The translations under genes and the position numbers were made by a program. Positions 24,402 to 33,007 of a stretch of DNA of 44,695 bases are shown here, piece by piece. The DNA is from an uncultured Lachnospiraceae bacterium (GTDB taxonomy: Bacteria > Bacillota > Clostridia > Lachnospirales > Lachnospiraceae): NCBI GenBank assembly GCA_910586555.1, contig CAJUJY010000032.1, forward strand, positions 1 through 44,695, given 5' to 3'. The notes beneath the pieces were generated by a model. It worked only from the letters and a program-made list of their open reading frames with translations. It ran no database searches and was not told where the DNA came from. The stretch's first letter is position 1; every line of letters starts with the position of its first letter.

Positions 24402-26039
24402 ATGAAGCAGTATTTTAGAATTCTAAAAGAATTCGTCTGGAAGAAGGAAATTAGAAAAGAAATATCGTTGATATCTTTAATTCTTTGCATCTCTTCTGCT
24501 TTGACATTTGTTATACCGATGATTACAAATTCGGTAATTGATGTACTGACACAGGGAAAAAGCAAGACCCAGCTTGATTTTGTCTGTTTGGTTTCTGTTA
24601 TCATAATGGCAATCTCGCTCTTTATTAATTGTTTTCAAAACTTAATTATCAATAAATTGATACAGAAACAGTCTGTAACGATGAAGATGACTATTTTCGA
24701 GACTAGTATAAAAAAAGAGTGGGGCTTTTACGGGAAATATACAACAGGAGAACTATTATATCGATTGCATAGTGACGCTGTTGTAATTGCAGAAAATGCT
24801 GCGATGTTGCCTTTGAATGTTGGGATTAGTATACTAGTGATTTTGGCTGTAAATATTGTACTAGGGAGAATCATGTTAAAAATATCATTGCTCCTTGACG
24901 TGATTTTATTGACAAGCAGTCTCGTTACTGTATTTTTAATGAAAAAGAGCCAGCAATATTCTCAAGAAATTCAAAGTAAAGGAGAGGCCTTATATTCTAT
25001 AACTCAGGAAGGAATGGAACGGGCACAGCTTATGCGACTGTATCAGGCATATGAAAAAGAAATTAGTAAATGCAGCAATACAATGAATATCTATGCAGAA
25101 AAGTTATTTGATAAGACATACTTCATTGGGAATGCAAATGCTTTTATTGCATTTATTTCCTCATTATGGACCGCTGGAGTTTTATGGATTGGCGGAATTG
25201 CAGTTTCAAAAGGTTTTGTCAGCCTGGGAGAACTGGTTGCTTTTTTGTCTATTGCTAATTTACTCATGCCATTGGGAAATCGTCTTGGACAGACTGTTTT
25301 GTATTTCCCAATGTTCAAAGTCAGTTTAAAACGTTATTTTGAGATACTCGATGCTAAGGAAGTTTCAATGGAAGCTGGAAATCAGAATGCACATATTGAA
25401 AATGGTAGTATTGAATTAAGGAACGTTACATATGGATATGAAGGTACAGACCGTAAGGTATTAACAGATTACTCATTAACAATAGAACCAAATTCCTTAG
25501 TCCTGTTAAAAGGCAATAGTGGAGCTGGAAAGTCAACAATAATGAAACTTATCATGAGATTATGCCAGCCAGAAGAAGGAAATATTTTTATTGGCGGAAG
25601 AGATATATCAGAGTATACAGAAAAAGAGTTAAGGAATAAAATCGCATATCTAGGAGATTATTGCAGTTGTTTTGAAGGTTCTATTCTGGAAAATATAACA
25701 TATGGTATGGAACAGTATGAAATGGAAGAAGTGAACCATGTAATAATGCAAGTGGATCTACAAAACGTGATAGATAGGCTGCCTGATGGTGTTTTTACTA
25801 TAATTGGTAAAAATGGAATAGATTTATCAGAGGGAGAGAAACAAAGAGTTGCACTGGCTCGTTGCTTAATCTTAAAACCAAAGATTATTTTAATTGATGA
25901 AGGAACTTCTAATTTGGATGTTGAAACAGAGAAGACAATATATAGAAGGCTTAGAGAGCGTGCTAAAAATGCAACTGTTATAACTATTTCTCATAGGCTT
26001 GAAGTCATGGAATACGTTGATGAAATAATCTCAATATAA
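24402..26039 (+). CDS. ABC exporter, fused permease and ATPase
   Basis: A 545-residue type IV ABC exporter half-transporter that would work as a homodimer. Six membrane segments lie within residues 18-300. The nucleotide-binding domain has Walker A GNSGAGKST (about 370), signature LSEGEKQR (about 472), Walker B IILIDEGTS and a switch histidine in TISHRLE. There is no N-terminal C39 peptidase domain, so leader removal needs another enzyme, possibly the CPBP protease of this operon. It follows the precursor gene by 128 bases. The gene ends 15 bases before the next one. Probable substrate: the modified peptide. Confidence 0.88.
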   Translation: MKQYFRILKEFVWKKEIRKEISLISLILCISSALTFVIPMITNSVIDVLTQGKSKTQLDFVCLVSVIIMAISLFINCFQNLIINKLIQKQSVTMKMTIFETSIKKEWGFYGKYTTGELLYRLHSDAVVIAENAAMLPLNVGISILVILAVNIVLGRIMLKISLLLDVILLTSSLVTVFLMKKSQQYSQEIQSKGEALYSITQEGMERAQLMRLYQAYEKEISKCSNTMNIYAEKLFDKTYFIGNANAFIAFISSLWTAGVLWIGGIAVSKGFVSLGELVAFLSIANLLMPLGNRLGQTVLYFPMFKVSLKRYFEILDAKEVSMEAGNQNAHIENGSIELRNVTYGYEGTDRKVLTDYSLTIEPNSLVLLKGNSGAGKSTIMKLIMRLCQPEEGNIFIGGRDISEYTEKELRNKIAYLGDYCSCFEGSILENITYGMEQYEMEEVNHVIMQVDLQNVIDRLPDGVFTIIGKNGIDLSEGEKQRVALARCLILKPKIILIDEGTSNLDVETEKTIYRRLRERAKNATVITISHRLEVMEYVDEIISI

Positions 26040-26054
26040 GATAAGGAGAGTGTT

Positions 26055-26702
26055 ATGGGTAAGTTTGATGGGAGAACAAGCAGACTCTTTTATGACATAA
26101 AAGCAATTCAAAAAGAACAGAACTTGACTAGTGTGATTGGTCAAGCTATCGTTACCATGGATTATTCCAAAGAAAAGCGGGATATCAAGATTGAAACAAT
26201 TTTTGACAATGTAACCACATTATCATTTTGGATTCAGTTTGATAAAAAGTATAATATTTTGAATATTGATGCTACTGGTAACAATAAGGGAGAGTTGTTC
26301 TATTTTAAGGCATCTAAAAATATGAAAAAGTTACACTTATCATTTCGTTCGAAAGATGTGGGTAATACACATGTTCAAAAAATGAAGGAGGAATATCTTG
26401 AGAATAACACGTTGATGTTTCTGCTAAAAGAGCATATGGGAGATAGAGAAGAGTGGGAGGTAGACGTCTTTAACCCATTGTTATCAAGTTTCATTTTGAC
26501 TACGGTTAAGAGAATTACTACAGAAGAACAAGTAGAGTTTCAAGGAAAGAAAATAGTTTGTACAAGATATGGAATTAGTGGTGTCCAAACCAATGTAGTA
26601 ACACAGTTCTTTGTATTTGATAATGAAGATAACAAATTAATGAAAAGCATAAATGGTAATATTTTATTCGAACTGACTTCTGTGGAGGGTGGGAATGAGT
26701 GA
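26055..26702 (+). CDS. Unknown soluble protein of the RiPP operon (215 aa)
   Basis: A 215-residue protein without signal peptide, membrane segment or cysteine-rich motif; it has a single Cys (in KKIVCTRYG). The pattern of alternating hydrophobic residues (QAIVTMDYS, DIKIETIFDNVTTLSFWIQFD, KKLHLSFRSKD, EWEVDVFNP) suggests a beta-rich fold. It starts at ATG 26055 after AAGGAGAG, and its stop overlaps the ATG of the MacB-type ATPase (ATGAGTGA), so it is tightly coupled to the transport genes. I do not recognise the family. Possible roles include a cytoplasmic immunity protein, a peptide chaperone or a new tailoring factor. Confidence 0.6.
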   Translation: MGKFDGRTSRLFYDIKAIQKEQNLTSVIGQAIVTMDYSKEKRDIKIETIFDNVTTLSFWIQFDKKYNILNIDATGNNKGELFYFKASKNMKKLHLSFRSKDVGNTHVQKMKEEYLENNTLMFLLKEHMGDREEWEVDVFNPLLSSFILTTVKRITTEEQVEFQGKKIVCTRYGISGVQTNVVTQFFVFDNEDNKLMKSINGNILFELTSVEGGNE

Positions 26703-27372
26703 AAAAATCATAGAGATGCATGGCATAGTAAAGGAGTATCAGAAACCTGAAAAGCATTGTGTCTTAAATGAGTTGGAACTTTTAGTAAACAAAGGTGAAT
26801 TTGTAACCGTTATGGGGAAGTCAGGAACAGGAAAATCAACATTACTCCATGTTTTAGGACTAATGGATCGAGCTGATTCAGGTTTATATGAGTTTTGTGG
26901 CGTAAATATTGCGAACATGACAGATAAACAATTATCCAGTATCCGAAATAGTAAAATAGGCTTTGTATTTCAAGCATTTCATTTAATTCCCAAGCTTAAT
27001 GTGTTTGAAAATATTGCGTTGCCTTTGGTTGTAGGACGGGTTTCTCCTGCACAACGAAAAAAACGTGTAGAAGAAATGATGGAACTTGTAGGATTACAGG
27101 ATAAATCAAAACATAAACCTGCTATGCTGTCGGGCGGGCAATGTCAGCGAGTTGCTATTGCTAGAGCTTTAGTAAATAGAGCAGATTTATTACTGGCAGA
27201 TGAACCTACTGGAAATCTGGATATTCAAAACAGTGAAAGTATATTAGAAATGTTTCAAAAGATAAATGAAGAGAGAAATACGACCATTCTCTTAGTTACA
27301 CACCAGATAGAAAATGTTCAGTATGGGCAGCGGAGTTTGTATTTTAAAGATGGAAAAGTATATGAAAGCTAA
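26695..27372 (+). CDS. MacB/LolD-type ABC transporter ATPase
   Basis: A 225-residue stand-alone ABC ATPase. Walker A GKSGTGKS at residues 41-48, Q-loop VFQAFHLIP, signature LSGGQCQRVAIARAL, Walker B LLLADEPTGNLD and switch His in VTHQIE. The family powers permeases with FtsX folds, and the probable partner is the permease at 33007, with the membrane-fusion protein at 31715. The start at ATG 26695 overlaps the preceding stop and has GGAGGGTGGG upstream. Such systems in Firmicutes commonly expel antimicrobial peptides, so immunity or export of the RiPP is likely. Confidence 0.88.
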   Translation: MSEKIIEMHGIVKEYQKPEKHCVLNELELLVNKGEFVTVMGKSGTGKSTLLHVLGLMDRADSGLYEFCGVNIANMTDKQLSSIRNSKIGFVFQAFHLIPKLNVFENIALPLVVGRVSPAQRKKRVEEMMELVGLQDKSKHKPAMLSGGQCQRVAIARALVNRADLLLADEPTGNLDIQNSESILEMFQKINEERNTTILLVTHQIENVQYGQRSLYFKDGKVYES

Positions 27373-27377
27373 ATTGA

Positions 27378-28130
27378 ATGAGGGCTTATATGGGAAAGGG
27401 GAATAAAGTGGGAAAAACAGATTTATCAGAAGAAACATATAGGAAAGCAATTGCTATGTTAATGGTTCCATTTGCTGGTAAGTTAATGCTTTTTTTATTA
27501 TGTAATATTGCAAAAATACTATATTTGTTGCCGCGCAGGCAATTTGATCTTAGTACATATGCTTTGACCAACGATGAATCCTTTGTAATCAATGGAATTT
27601 GGTGTGTTATGACTGGATATATGGTGTGGCGTTTCTGCAAAAAAAATTGGAAGCTATTTAGAGAGTATGATAAAACGAAGGATGGGTTAAGAGCCATTGG
27701 TTTTTTCATTACAGGATTTGTCCTAAGTATTGGAAGTGCAGTTCTTATAAATAGCTACTACCAATTGGGTAAAGAGAAAAATGTGGGTGCTTTGGATTAT
27801 GGAAGTCTTGCGAATGCAAATGTATGGTTATATTTGATTGTTGTTGTTTTTATGCTTCCTGTAATAGAAGAATTCTTATTTCGGGGATTGTTTTTTAAGA
27901 TGTTAACAAGGAAGAATAAATTAGCAGTAATTTGTATCCAGGCATTTTTGTTTGGAATTGTACATTTAAATCCTATTAAATGTATTTATACCTTTGTATT
28001 TGGTATTGTTTTAGGAATTGTATACCAAAAGACGCAAAATCTTCTATTTCCAATATGCATGCATATTGGATTTAACATTAGGTATCCAGTTCTATATTTG
28101 CTATTTATTGCAGGATACAGATTAAACTGA
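27378..28130 (+). CDS. CPBP-family intramembrane protease
   Basis: A 250-residue integral membrane protein of the CPBP/Abi family with about six to eight segments. The metal-site motifs are present: EEFLFR at 164-169, FGIVHLN (about 192-198) and a later HIGFN (about 233-237). In bacteriocin clusters this family either processes peptides or gives self-immunity. No dedicated leader peptidase (C39, S8 or M16 type) exists in this operon, so this protein is the best candidate for leader cleavage. ATG 27378 is 3 bases after the ATPase stop; a GTG at 27408 is an alternative start. Confidence 0.82.
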   Translation: MRAYMGKGNKVGKTDLSEETYRKAIAMLMVPFAGKLMLFLLCNIAKILYLLPRRQFDLSTYALTNDESFVINGIWCVMTGYMVWRFCKKNWKLFREYDKTKDGLRAIGFFITGFVLSIGSAVLINSYYQLGKEKNVGALDYGSLANANVWLYLIVVVFMLPVIEEFLFRGLFFKMLTRKNKLAVICIQAFLFGIVHLNPIKCIYTFVFGIVLGIVYQKTQNLLFPICMHIGFNIRYPVLYLLFIAGYRLN

Positions 28131-28152
28131 TAGAAAATATTTGGAGGGCATT

Positions 28153-29547
28153 ATGTTAAGATATGAAGAGAAAGAATTAGTAAAAGAGTTACGAAATTTT
28201 TTAGATGAAACAAGTTATGACATTATCAATCAAAAATTAAGAAAAGAACAGTACTTTTTTGATCCACTTCCAGCTTATGAGCAAGTAAAGCCAGCAGTGC
28301 AGAGCCTGGACGAAAAATATCGTTGCGTAATGGAATTGCTTTTACTAGGAGATGTGGTGAAAGAAGAAAGGCTTACAAATAGCTGGGGCAGTCGTATTGT
28401 TGAGGTGATGGAACAGCTTGGGATTGTAATACCACATAAAGAGTATATTCAGACAGATGGATATATTCTGGTTTCTTATCTGGATCGTTTTGTATTTGTT
28501 GGAACTCCATTTCGAAATCCCAATTGCAGAATAAAAGATCCAGCTGTTTATATAGGGATTGATACGTTCCGCTTAACAGATAACATCTTGACAAGACCAG
28601 CTGGAAAAATCCTTGATTTATGTACAGGAAGTGGAATCCAAGCAATCTTTGGAAGTATGGCGGCAAGTAATGGAATTGGAGTAGAATTAAATAAACAAGC
28701 TTTGCCAGTAACGAAATTTAATGTAGTGTTAAATGATTTGGAGGATAAGTTAGAGATTCGAAATGGTTCCTTGTATGAGCCTGTTGAGAATGAGAAGTTT
28801 GACCGTATTTACACGAATCCGCCATTTATTGCAATCCCAGATGAGATTGACTATCCTGTTGCAGGGGCAGGTGGAACAGATGGTCTGGATATTGTAAAAG
28901 ATATCTTTAAAGGATTCCATAGTCACTTGAATGATGGTGGATATGGAATCATGATTGGTGAAGCACTAGGAGATGAAAAGAAACCGTTTTTAATCGACAC
29001 AATTCGTGAAATTCTAGGAGATTCATTTGAGACAACGGTGGTTCTTGATCTGAAAATTACGATAGGTGTCCAGTTAAACCGTTGTATTAATGTAACAAAG
29101 GCTATGGGAAAAGAAAACGGTAAATCTGCGGAGGAATTATTTGAACGTTATATTAAAGTATACGAAGAGATGAATGTAACATCCGTGTATTCATTCTATG
29201 TAAAAGCGAAAAAGGTGGAAAAAGGAATTGGAAAGTTAAATGTAATTGATTTCACTCGTAAGTGGAACAAATTCAGTATTCCCAAAAAACCGGAAACACC
29301 ATATCAGATAGTACCTTTAAATCAATTTCATGGTCTTGTTGTTGATGGAAAAATTGAAGTATCTGTAAATGATACCATTTTGGAATTCATTGGATATATC
29401 GATGGGGAACATTCACTGGAAGAAATATTTGATATGGTTGCAAAGAAAGATCCACAAAAGTTTTCATACAAGAACAAAATTGAATTTATAGAGGATGTTA
29501 CACAAGTTTGTGGGCTTCTAGAAGAACATAAACTGTTAACTCATTAG
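28153..29547 (+). CDS. SAM-dependent methyltransferase with C-terminal PqqD-like domain
   Basis: A 464-residue protein starting at ATG 28153 (TTGGAGGGC upstream). Residues 1-150 form a helical and winged region as in some HemK/RlmG-like methyltransferases. Residues 151-330 are a class I Rossmann methyltransferase: motif I LDLCTGSG (154-161), acidic GVELN, and the amino-methylating motif NPPF (222-225). NPPF implies methyl transfer to an amide or amine nitrogen. The last 80 residues (VVDGKIEVSVNDTILEFIGYIDG, HSLEEIFDMVAKKD) resemble PqqD. A methyltransferase carrying its own leader-binding domain points to peptide N-methylation. It lies 22 bases after the CPBP gene and 38 before the B12 radical SAM gene. 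Confidence 0.8.
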   Translation: MLRYEEKELVKELRNFLDETSYDIINQKLRKEQYFFDPLPAYEQVKPAVQSLDEKYRCVMELLLLGDVVKEERLTNSWGSRIVEVMEQLGIVIPHKEYIQTDGYILVSYLDRFVFVGTPFRNPNCRIKDPAVYIGIDTFRLTDNILTRPAGKILDLCTGSGIQAIFGSMAASNGIGVELNKQALPVTKFNVVLNDLEDKLEIRNGSLYEPVENEKFDRIYTNPPFIAIPDEIDYPVAGAGGTDGLDIVKDIFKGFHSHLNDGGYGIMIGEALGDEKKPFLIDTIREILGDSFETTVVLDLKITIGVQLNRCINVTKAMGKENGKSAEELFERYIKVYEEMNVTSVYSFYVKAKKVEKGIGKLNVIDFTRKWNKFSIPKKPETPYQIVPLNQFHGLVVDGKIEVSVNDTILEFIGYIDGEHSLEEIFDMVAKKDPQKFSYKNKIEFIEDVTQVCGLLEEHKLLTH

Positions 29548-29585
29548 AAATATATTAGAAAGTTTGGAAGCGTGGAGGTTTTGAC

Positions 29586-30959
29586 ATGAGAGTTATATAT
29601 TTATCAGTTCCAGTACATCCTGAATATGATTCAGAAGGAATGCGATGGTCTCCTCATTTGGCAGTCTATTATTTAGGGACTATTATGAGGCAACAGGGCA
29701 TTGAAGTTACCATAGTAGATCCGGATTATATCCGAAAAAGTAATTTTTTTGAGGGAAGTTTACAAGAGCGTGAAGTGATAAAAATTTTAATCGAAGGAAA
29801 AGGGTACGATGCGGTTATTTTTTCAGCTACAACACTTACTTGGGGCATTGCAAAGCGGTTTATTAATACAGTCAAAGAAATGTTTCCTTCTATCAATGTA
29901 ATTGTAGGTGGTGTGCATGCAAGATATTTGTCTGATTATATTATCCAGTCGACAATGGTAGATATTGTAATTCCAGGAGAAGGGGAAAAGACGTTAATTA
30001 AGGTTATACAAAACTTACATGATAAGAATCTTCTGAAGACAATTCAGGGGATTAAATTTAAGTTAGATGGCGAAATTATTGATACGGGAGATGCTGAAAA
30101 ACTTACCATAGAAGAGATGAAGGAATTTCCGTTACCAGATTATGATTTCTTGCCAAAAGCTGTTTATAATACATTTGGTGTCGAAACTTCTAGAGGCTGT
30201 AAATTTAGCTGTATCTTCTGTTCAGTTTGCCATAGGCATAGCTGGAGAGGGTTTGACGCAGATACAGCAACAAAGAGAGTTTTGGAACATTATGATAATG
30301 TAAAAAATCTTTCTCTCTCAGGGGAGCCAAATATATATTTTGTGGATGACTGCTTTACTGCTGATGTGAACCGGGCAGTTAACATACTGAATCAGATTCA
30401 CCAGGCAAATCCCTATATTAAGGTAACATTTGAGGCACGTGTTACAGATATCATAAAACCAGGTGTGGTAGAACAGATACCAATTGATATGGTGAATATG
30501 ATACAAATAGGAGTAGAATGCGGATATAATGAGGGATTAAAAAAAATAAGAAAAGGAATTACAGTAGAACAGCTTGAAGAATGTGTTGAGAAGTTATCTG
30601 ACTACGATTTACAGTATACTGTGTCACTTTCTTTCATTATAGGTTTTCCATGGGAAACAGTTGAGGATATTAAAAAGACTGTACAGACCATGTCTTACCT
30701 TTGTGGAACATATGGGGTCATGGCGAATTTAAACTGGCTTTGGCTTATGCCATCAGATTTATGGTGGATTCGTAAAGACTATGGTATAGAAGTTAATGAG
30801 GACGTATTCGATGATCCTGCATGGTATGCCGATAAAGATGTTTTTTTCAAAACCCACCCATTAATTTCTGTTGACGATGTGAATGAAATAACAGAACTAG
30901 TTATGAAACAGCAGGCGAATGGTGCAAGATTTGCGTACTCCGCACCAGTGCTTCGTTAA
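29586..30959 (+). CDS. B12-binding-domain radical SAM protein
   Basis: A 457-residue class B-like radical SAM protein. Residues 1-150 have the cobalamin-binding Rossmann layout (WSPHLAVYYLGTIMRQQGIEV, IVGGVHARYL, DIVIPGEGE) and, as in most of this class, no Asp-x-His-x-x-Gly motif. The radical SAM core follows, with CKFSCIFC (Cys205, Cys209, Cys212) and IQIGVECGYNEGL. The C-terminal part keeps the typical FIIGFPWET. Members methylate unactivated carbon atoms or rearrange carbon skeletons; in RiPP pathways C-methylation is usual. GCGTGGAGG precedes ATG 29586. Expected substrate: side chains of the peptide at 24073. Confidence 0.88.
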   Translation: MRVIYLSVPVHPEYDSEGMRWSPHLAVYYLGTIMRQQGIEVTIVDPDYIRKSNFFEGSLQEREVIKILIEGKGYDAVIFSATTLTWGIAKRFINTVKEMFPSINVIVGGVHARYLSDYIIQSTMVDIVIPGEGEKTLIKVIQNLHDKNLLKTIQGIKFKLDGEIIDTGDAEKLTIEEMKEFPLPDYDFLPKAVYNTFGVETSRGCKFSCIFCSVCHRHSWRGFDADTATKRVLEHYDNVKNLSLSGEPNIYFVDDCFTADVNRAVNILNQIHQANPYIKVTFEARVTDIIKPGVVEQIPIDMVNMIQIGVECGYNEGLKKIRKGITVEQLEECVEKLSDYDLQYTVSLSFIIGFPWETVEDIKKTVQTMSYLCGTYGVMANLNWLWLMPSDLWWIRKDYGIEVNEDVFDDPAWYADKDVFFKTHPLISVDDVNEITELVMKQQANGARFAYSAPVLR

Positions 30960-30992
30960 GCATATATCTTAATTTGCAGAAAGGAGGTGTCT

Positions 30993-31694
30993 ATGAAAAA
31001 GTTAAAAAAAATAATTCATGTAATAGGTTCTCCAGAAAAAGGATTTCAACAAGTGACACAAGAAGCACATTTTCTTATTATGGCATGCATTGTAGTCACT
31101 AGTAAAATAGTTTTGCTTGTAGCCCGGTTCGACTTGTTCCGAGAGTATTGCGAAGCACTGACATATCAATACATGTATAGTATGAAAGATCTTTTTAATT
31201 TGAACCTGACGAACGTACAGATAGAGAAAATGGTGTCAGAGTCACCATATCAGTCTTTGCGAAGCACCTTTTTAAATTCTATTGTCATGTATTTTCTGGC
31301 GGGAATTTTTATCTGGATGCTGGTAAAAATACGAAAAGGTGAAGGAAACCTTAGACAGTACTTAAGCATAATGGCATATGCACATATTCCTTTAGTATTG
31401 AGTTATCTATTTTTAGGACTTGTATCCATCGGAACAAATGAATTATATTTCAACAGTTCATTTACCAGTATTGGTTATTATTTTCCAGGTACTGTGTCTC
31501 CTTTTTTGAAAGGAATTCTGTCTGGCGTGGAACTATTTGCAGTATGGAAATACATATTAGTGTATTATGGTCTGAAGTCTGTAACTGGCTTCAAAAAGCG
31601 GGACAATATCATAATCTGCATTTTTATGTTCGGAATTTTGATGTTAATATCAGGATTAAATGTATGGGCTGGAGAAGGGATTGGAAATTTGTAA
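30993..31694 (+). CDS. Yip1-like multi-spanning membrane protein
   Basis: A 233-residue membrane protein with five hydrophobic stretches (about 28-45, 92-113, 128-147, 165-190, 203-225) and the Yip1-type feature of polar loops with SIMAYAHIPLVLSYL. Yip1-family proteins accompany MacAB-like transporters and bacteriocin export genes in Clostridia; the biochemical role is not known. Start ATG 30993 follows AAGGAGGTG directly. The membrane-fusion gene begins 20 bases after its stop, which suggests the two act in one envelope complex. Confidence 0.7.
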   Translation: MKKLKKIIHVIGSPEKGFQQVTQEAHFLIMACIVVTSKIVLLVARFDLFREYCEALTYQYMYSMKDLFNLNLTNVQIEKMVSESPYQSLRSTFLNSIVMYFLAGIFIWMLVKIRKGEGNLRQYLSIMAYAHIPLVLSYLFLGLVSIGTNELYFNSSFTSIGYYFPGTVSPFLKGILSGVELFAVWKYILVYYGLKSVTGFKKRDNIIICIFMFGILMLISGLNVWAGEGIGNL

Positions 31695-31714
31695 TATAAA
31701 TCTGGAGGAGTCAA

Positions 31715-33007
31715 ATGAAGAAAAAGTGCTACATTGCTAGTGGTGTTATTCTTGTGTTAGTTATTCTAGCTGTATTACAAGTTTTTAATAAGTGGAATGA
31801 TTTAAAGGTAGATTACCAAATCAGAGTAGAAAAGCTAAAAAATGAATATTTGAAGTTTGAAAGTACGGTGGTTGCAAAAACAGAATGTAATGATAAGACA
31901 GAGATATATGCACCAGATGTATTCTATGTAAAAAGTGTTCTTGTAAAAGAAAATGATATGGTAACAAAAGGAGAACAACTATTTCGTTTTTCTACACAGG
32001 ATTATGAGGAGGAGATTCTCAGGGAAGAGGAAAGTAAGAGGATGTTAGAAGTCCAGATTGCCCAGGAAGAACAACAAGAAAAGAGCAGGCTTTCTGAGCT
32101 TAAGCTAAGTTTATCAACGTACCAGCTAACTTGTAATCTTGCTAAAAACGAATTAGACTATCAGAAGGCCTCTCTGTTACAGGCAAGAGAGGATTATAAG
32201 AAAGATAAGGATAACTTAGTGTTGCTTGCAGCAAAAAAAACATATAGAGATGCTGAAGAGAAGTATAAATCTGCACTAGAACAGTGTGATTATGTGGAAA
32301 AAGAAATAGCAGATTACCAAGTCTCAGAAAATTCCAATATTAAAATTTTGAAACATAAAATTAAATTATCTGAACTTACTATAAAGCAGTTACAAGAGAA
32401 AAAGCAAATAATTGAGAAAATGCAGTATGCAGATAAAAGTGGAATTGTTGCTGAGCTTTGCATATCCAAAGGAATCTATACAACTGCGTGCCAGAAAATT
32501 TATACGTTATATGATACAAAGAAACTGAATTTAAAAATTAAGACAGAAGAAAAAAACTTCGGGTTGCTTTCGGAGGGAGATACGGTTACATTAAAGGATG
32601 ACCATACAAATTTTTCTCTTGTCATTAAAGAAAAGCAGGCTACCAATCAAAATAAAATAGGTGATGTTGTGCTTAATGATACATTTTATCTGATTGCTTC
32701 TTTAGATAAAGAACAAAAGAAGAAGTTTATAATAGGTGATGCAAGGCAATACAAAATGGAATTTTTTAGTAGTAAAAAAGCATTGCTTTGCAGCTATTCG
32801 AGTCTGATTCGTGAAGAGGAGAACTATTTTATATTTATTTGTGATTTGGACACACAGAAGATAAGTAAGCAGAAAGTGGAGATTGGCAATTTGCAAGAAG
32901 ATAAAATAGAAATTACCGGAGACATTTCAGAACAGGATTACATTGTGAAAAATCCAGAAGAAAGTTACTATGACGGTGAAGTATTCGCAAGTGTGGTGAA
33001 GGAATAA
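31715..33007 (+). CDS. HlyD/MacA-type membrane-fusion protein
   Basis: A 430-residue adaptor. One N-terminal membrane anchor (residues 5-24), then a half-lipoyl segment (KTEIYAPDVFYVKSVLVKENDMVTKGEQLF), a long antiparallel coiled coil (about 105-245, very rich in Glu, Lys and Gln), the second lipoyl half (YADKSGIVAELCISKG), and beta-barrel domains to the end. It would sit outside the membrane on top of the FtsX-type permease encoded next. CTGGAGGAG precedes ATG 31715. Its TAA overlaps the permease ATG by one base (TAATG), which shows coupled translation. Confidence 0.85.
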   Translation: MKKKCYIASGVILVLVILAVLQVFNKWNDLKVDYQIRVEKLKNEYLKFESTVVAKTECNDKTEIYAPDVFYVKSVLVKENDMVTKGEQLFRFSTQDYEEEILREEESKRMLEVQIAQEEQQEKSRLSELKLSLSTYQLTCNLAKNELDYQKASLLQAREDYKKDKDNLVLLAAKKTYRDAEEKYKSALEQCDYVEKEIADYQVSENSNIKILKHKIKLSELTIKQLQEKKQIIEKMQYADKSGIVAELCISKGIYTTACQKIYTLYDTKKLNLKIKTEEKNFGLLSEGDTVTLKDDHTNFSLVIKEKQATNQNKIGDVVLNDTFYLIASLDKEQKKKFIIGDARQYKMEFFSSKKALLCSYSSLIREEENYFIFICDLDTQKISKQKVEIGNLQEDKIEITGDISEQDYIVKNPEESYYDGEVFASVVKE

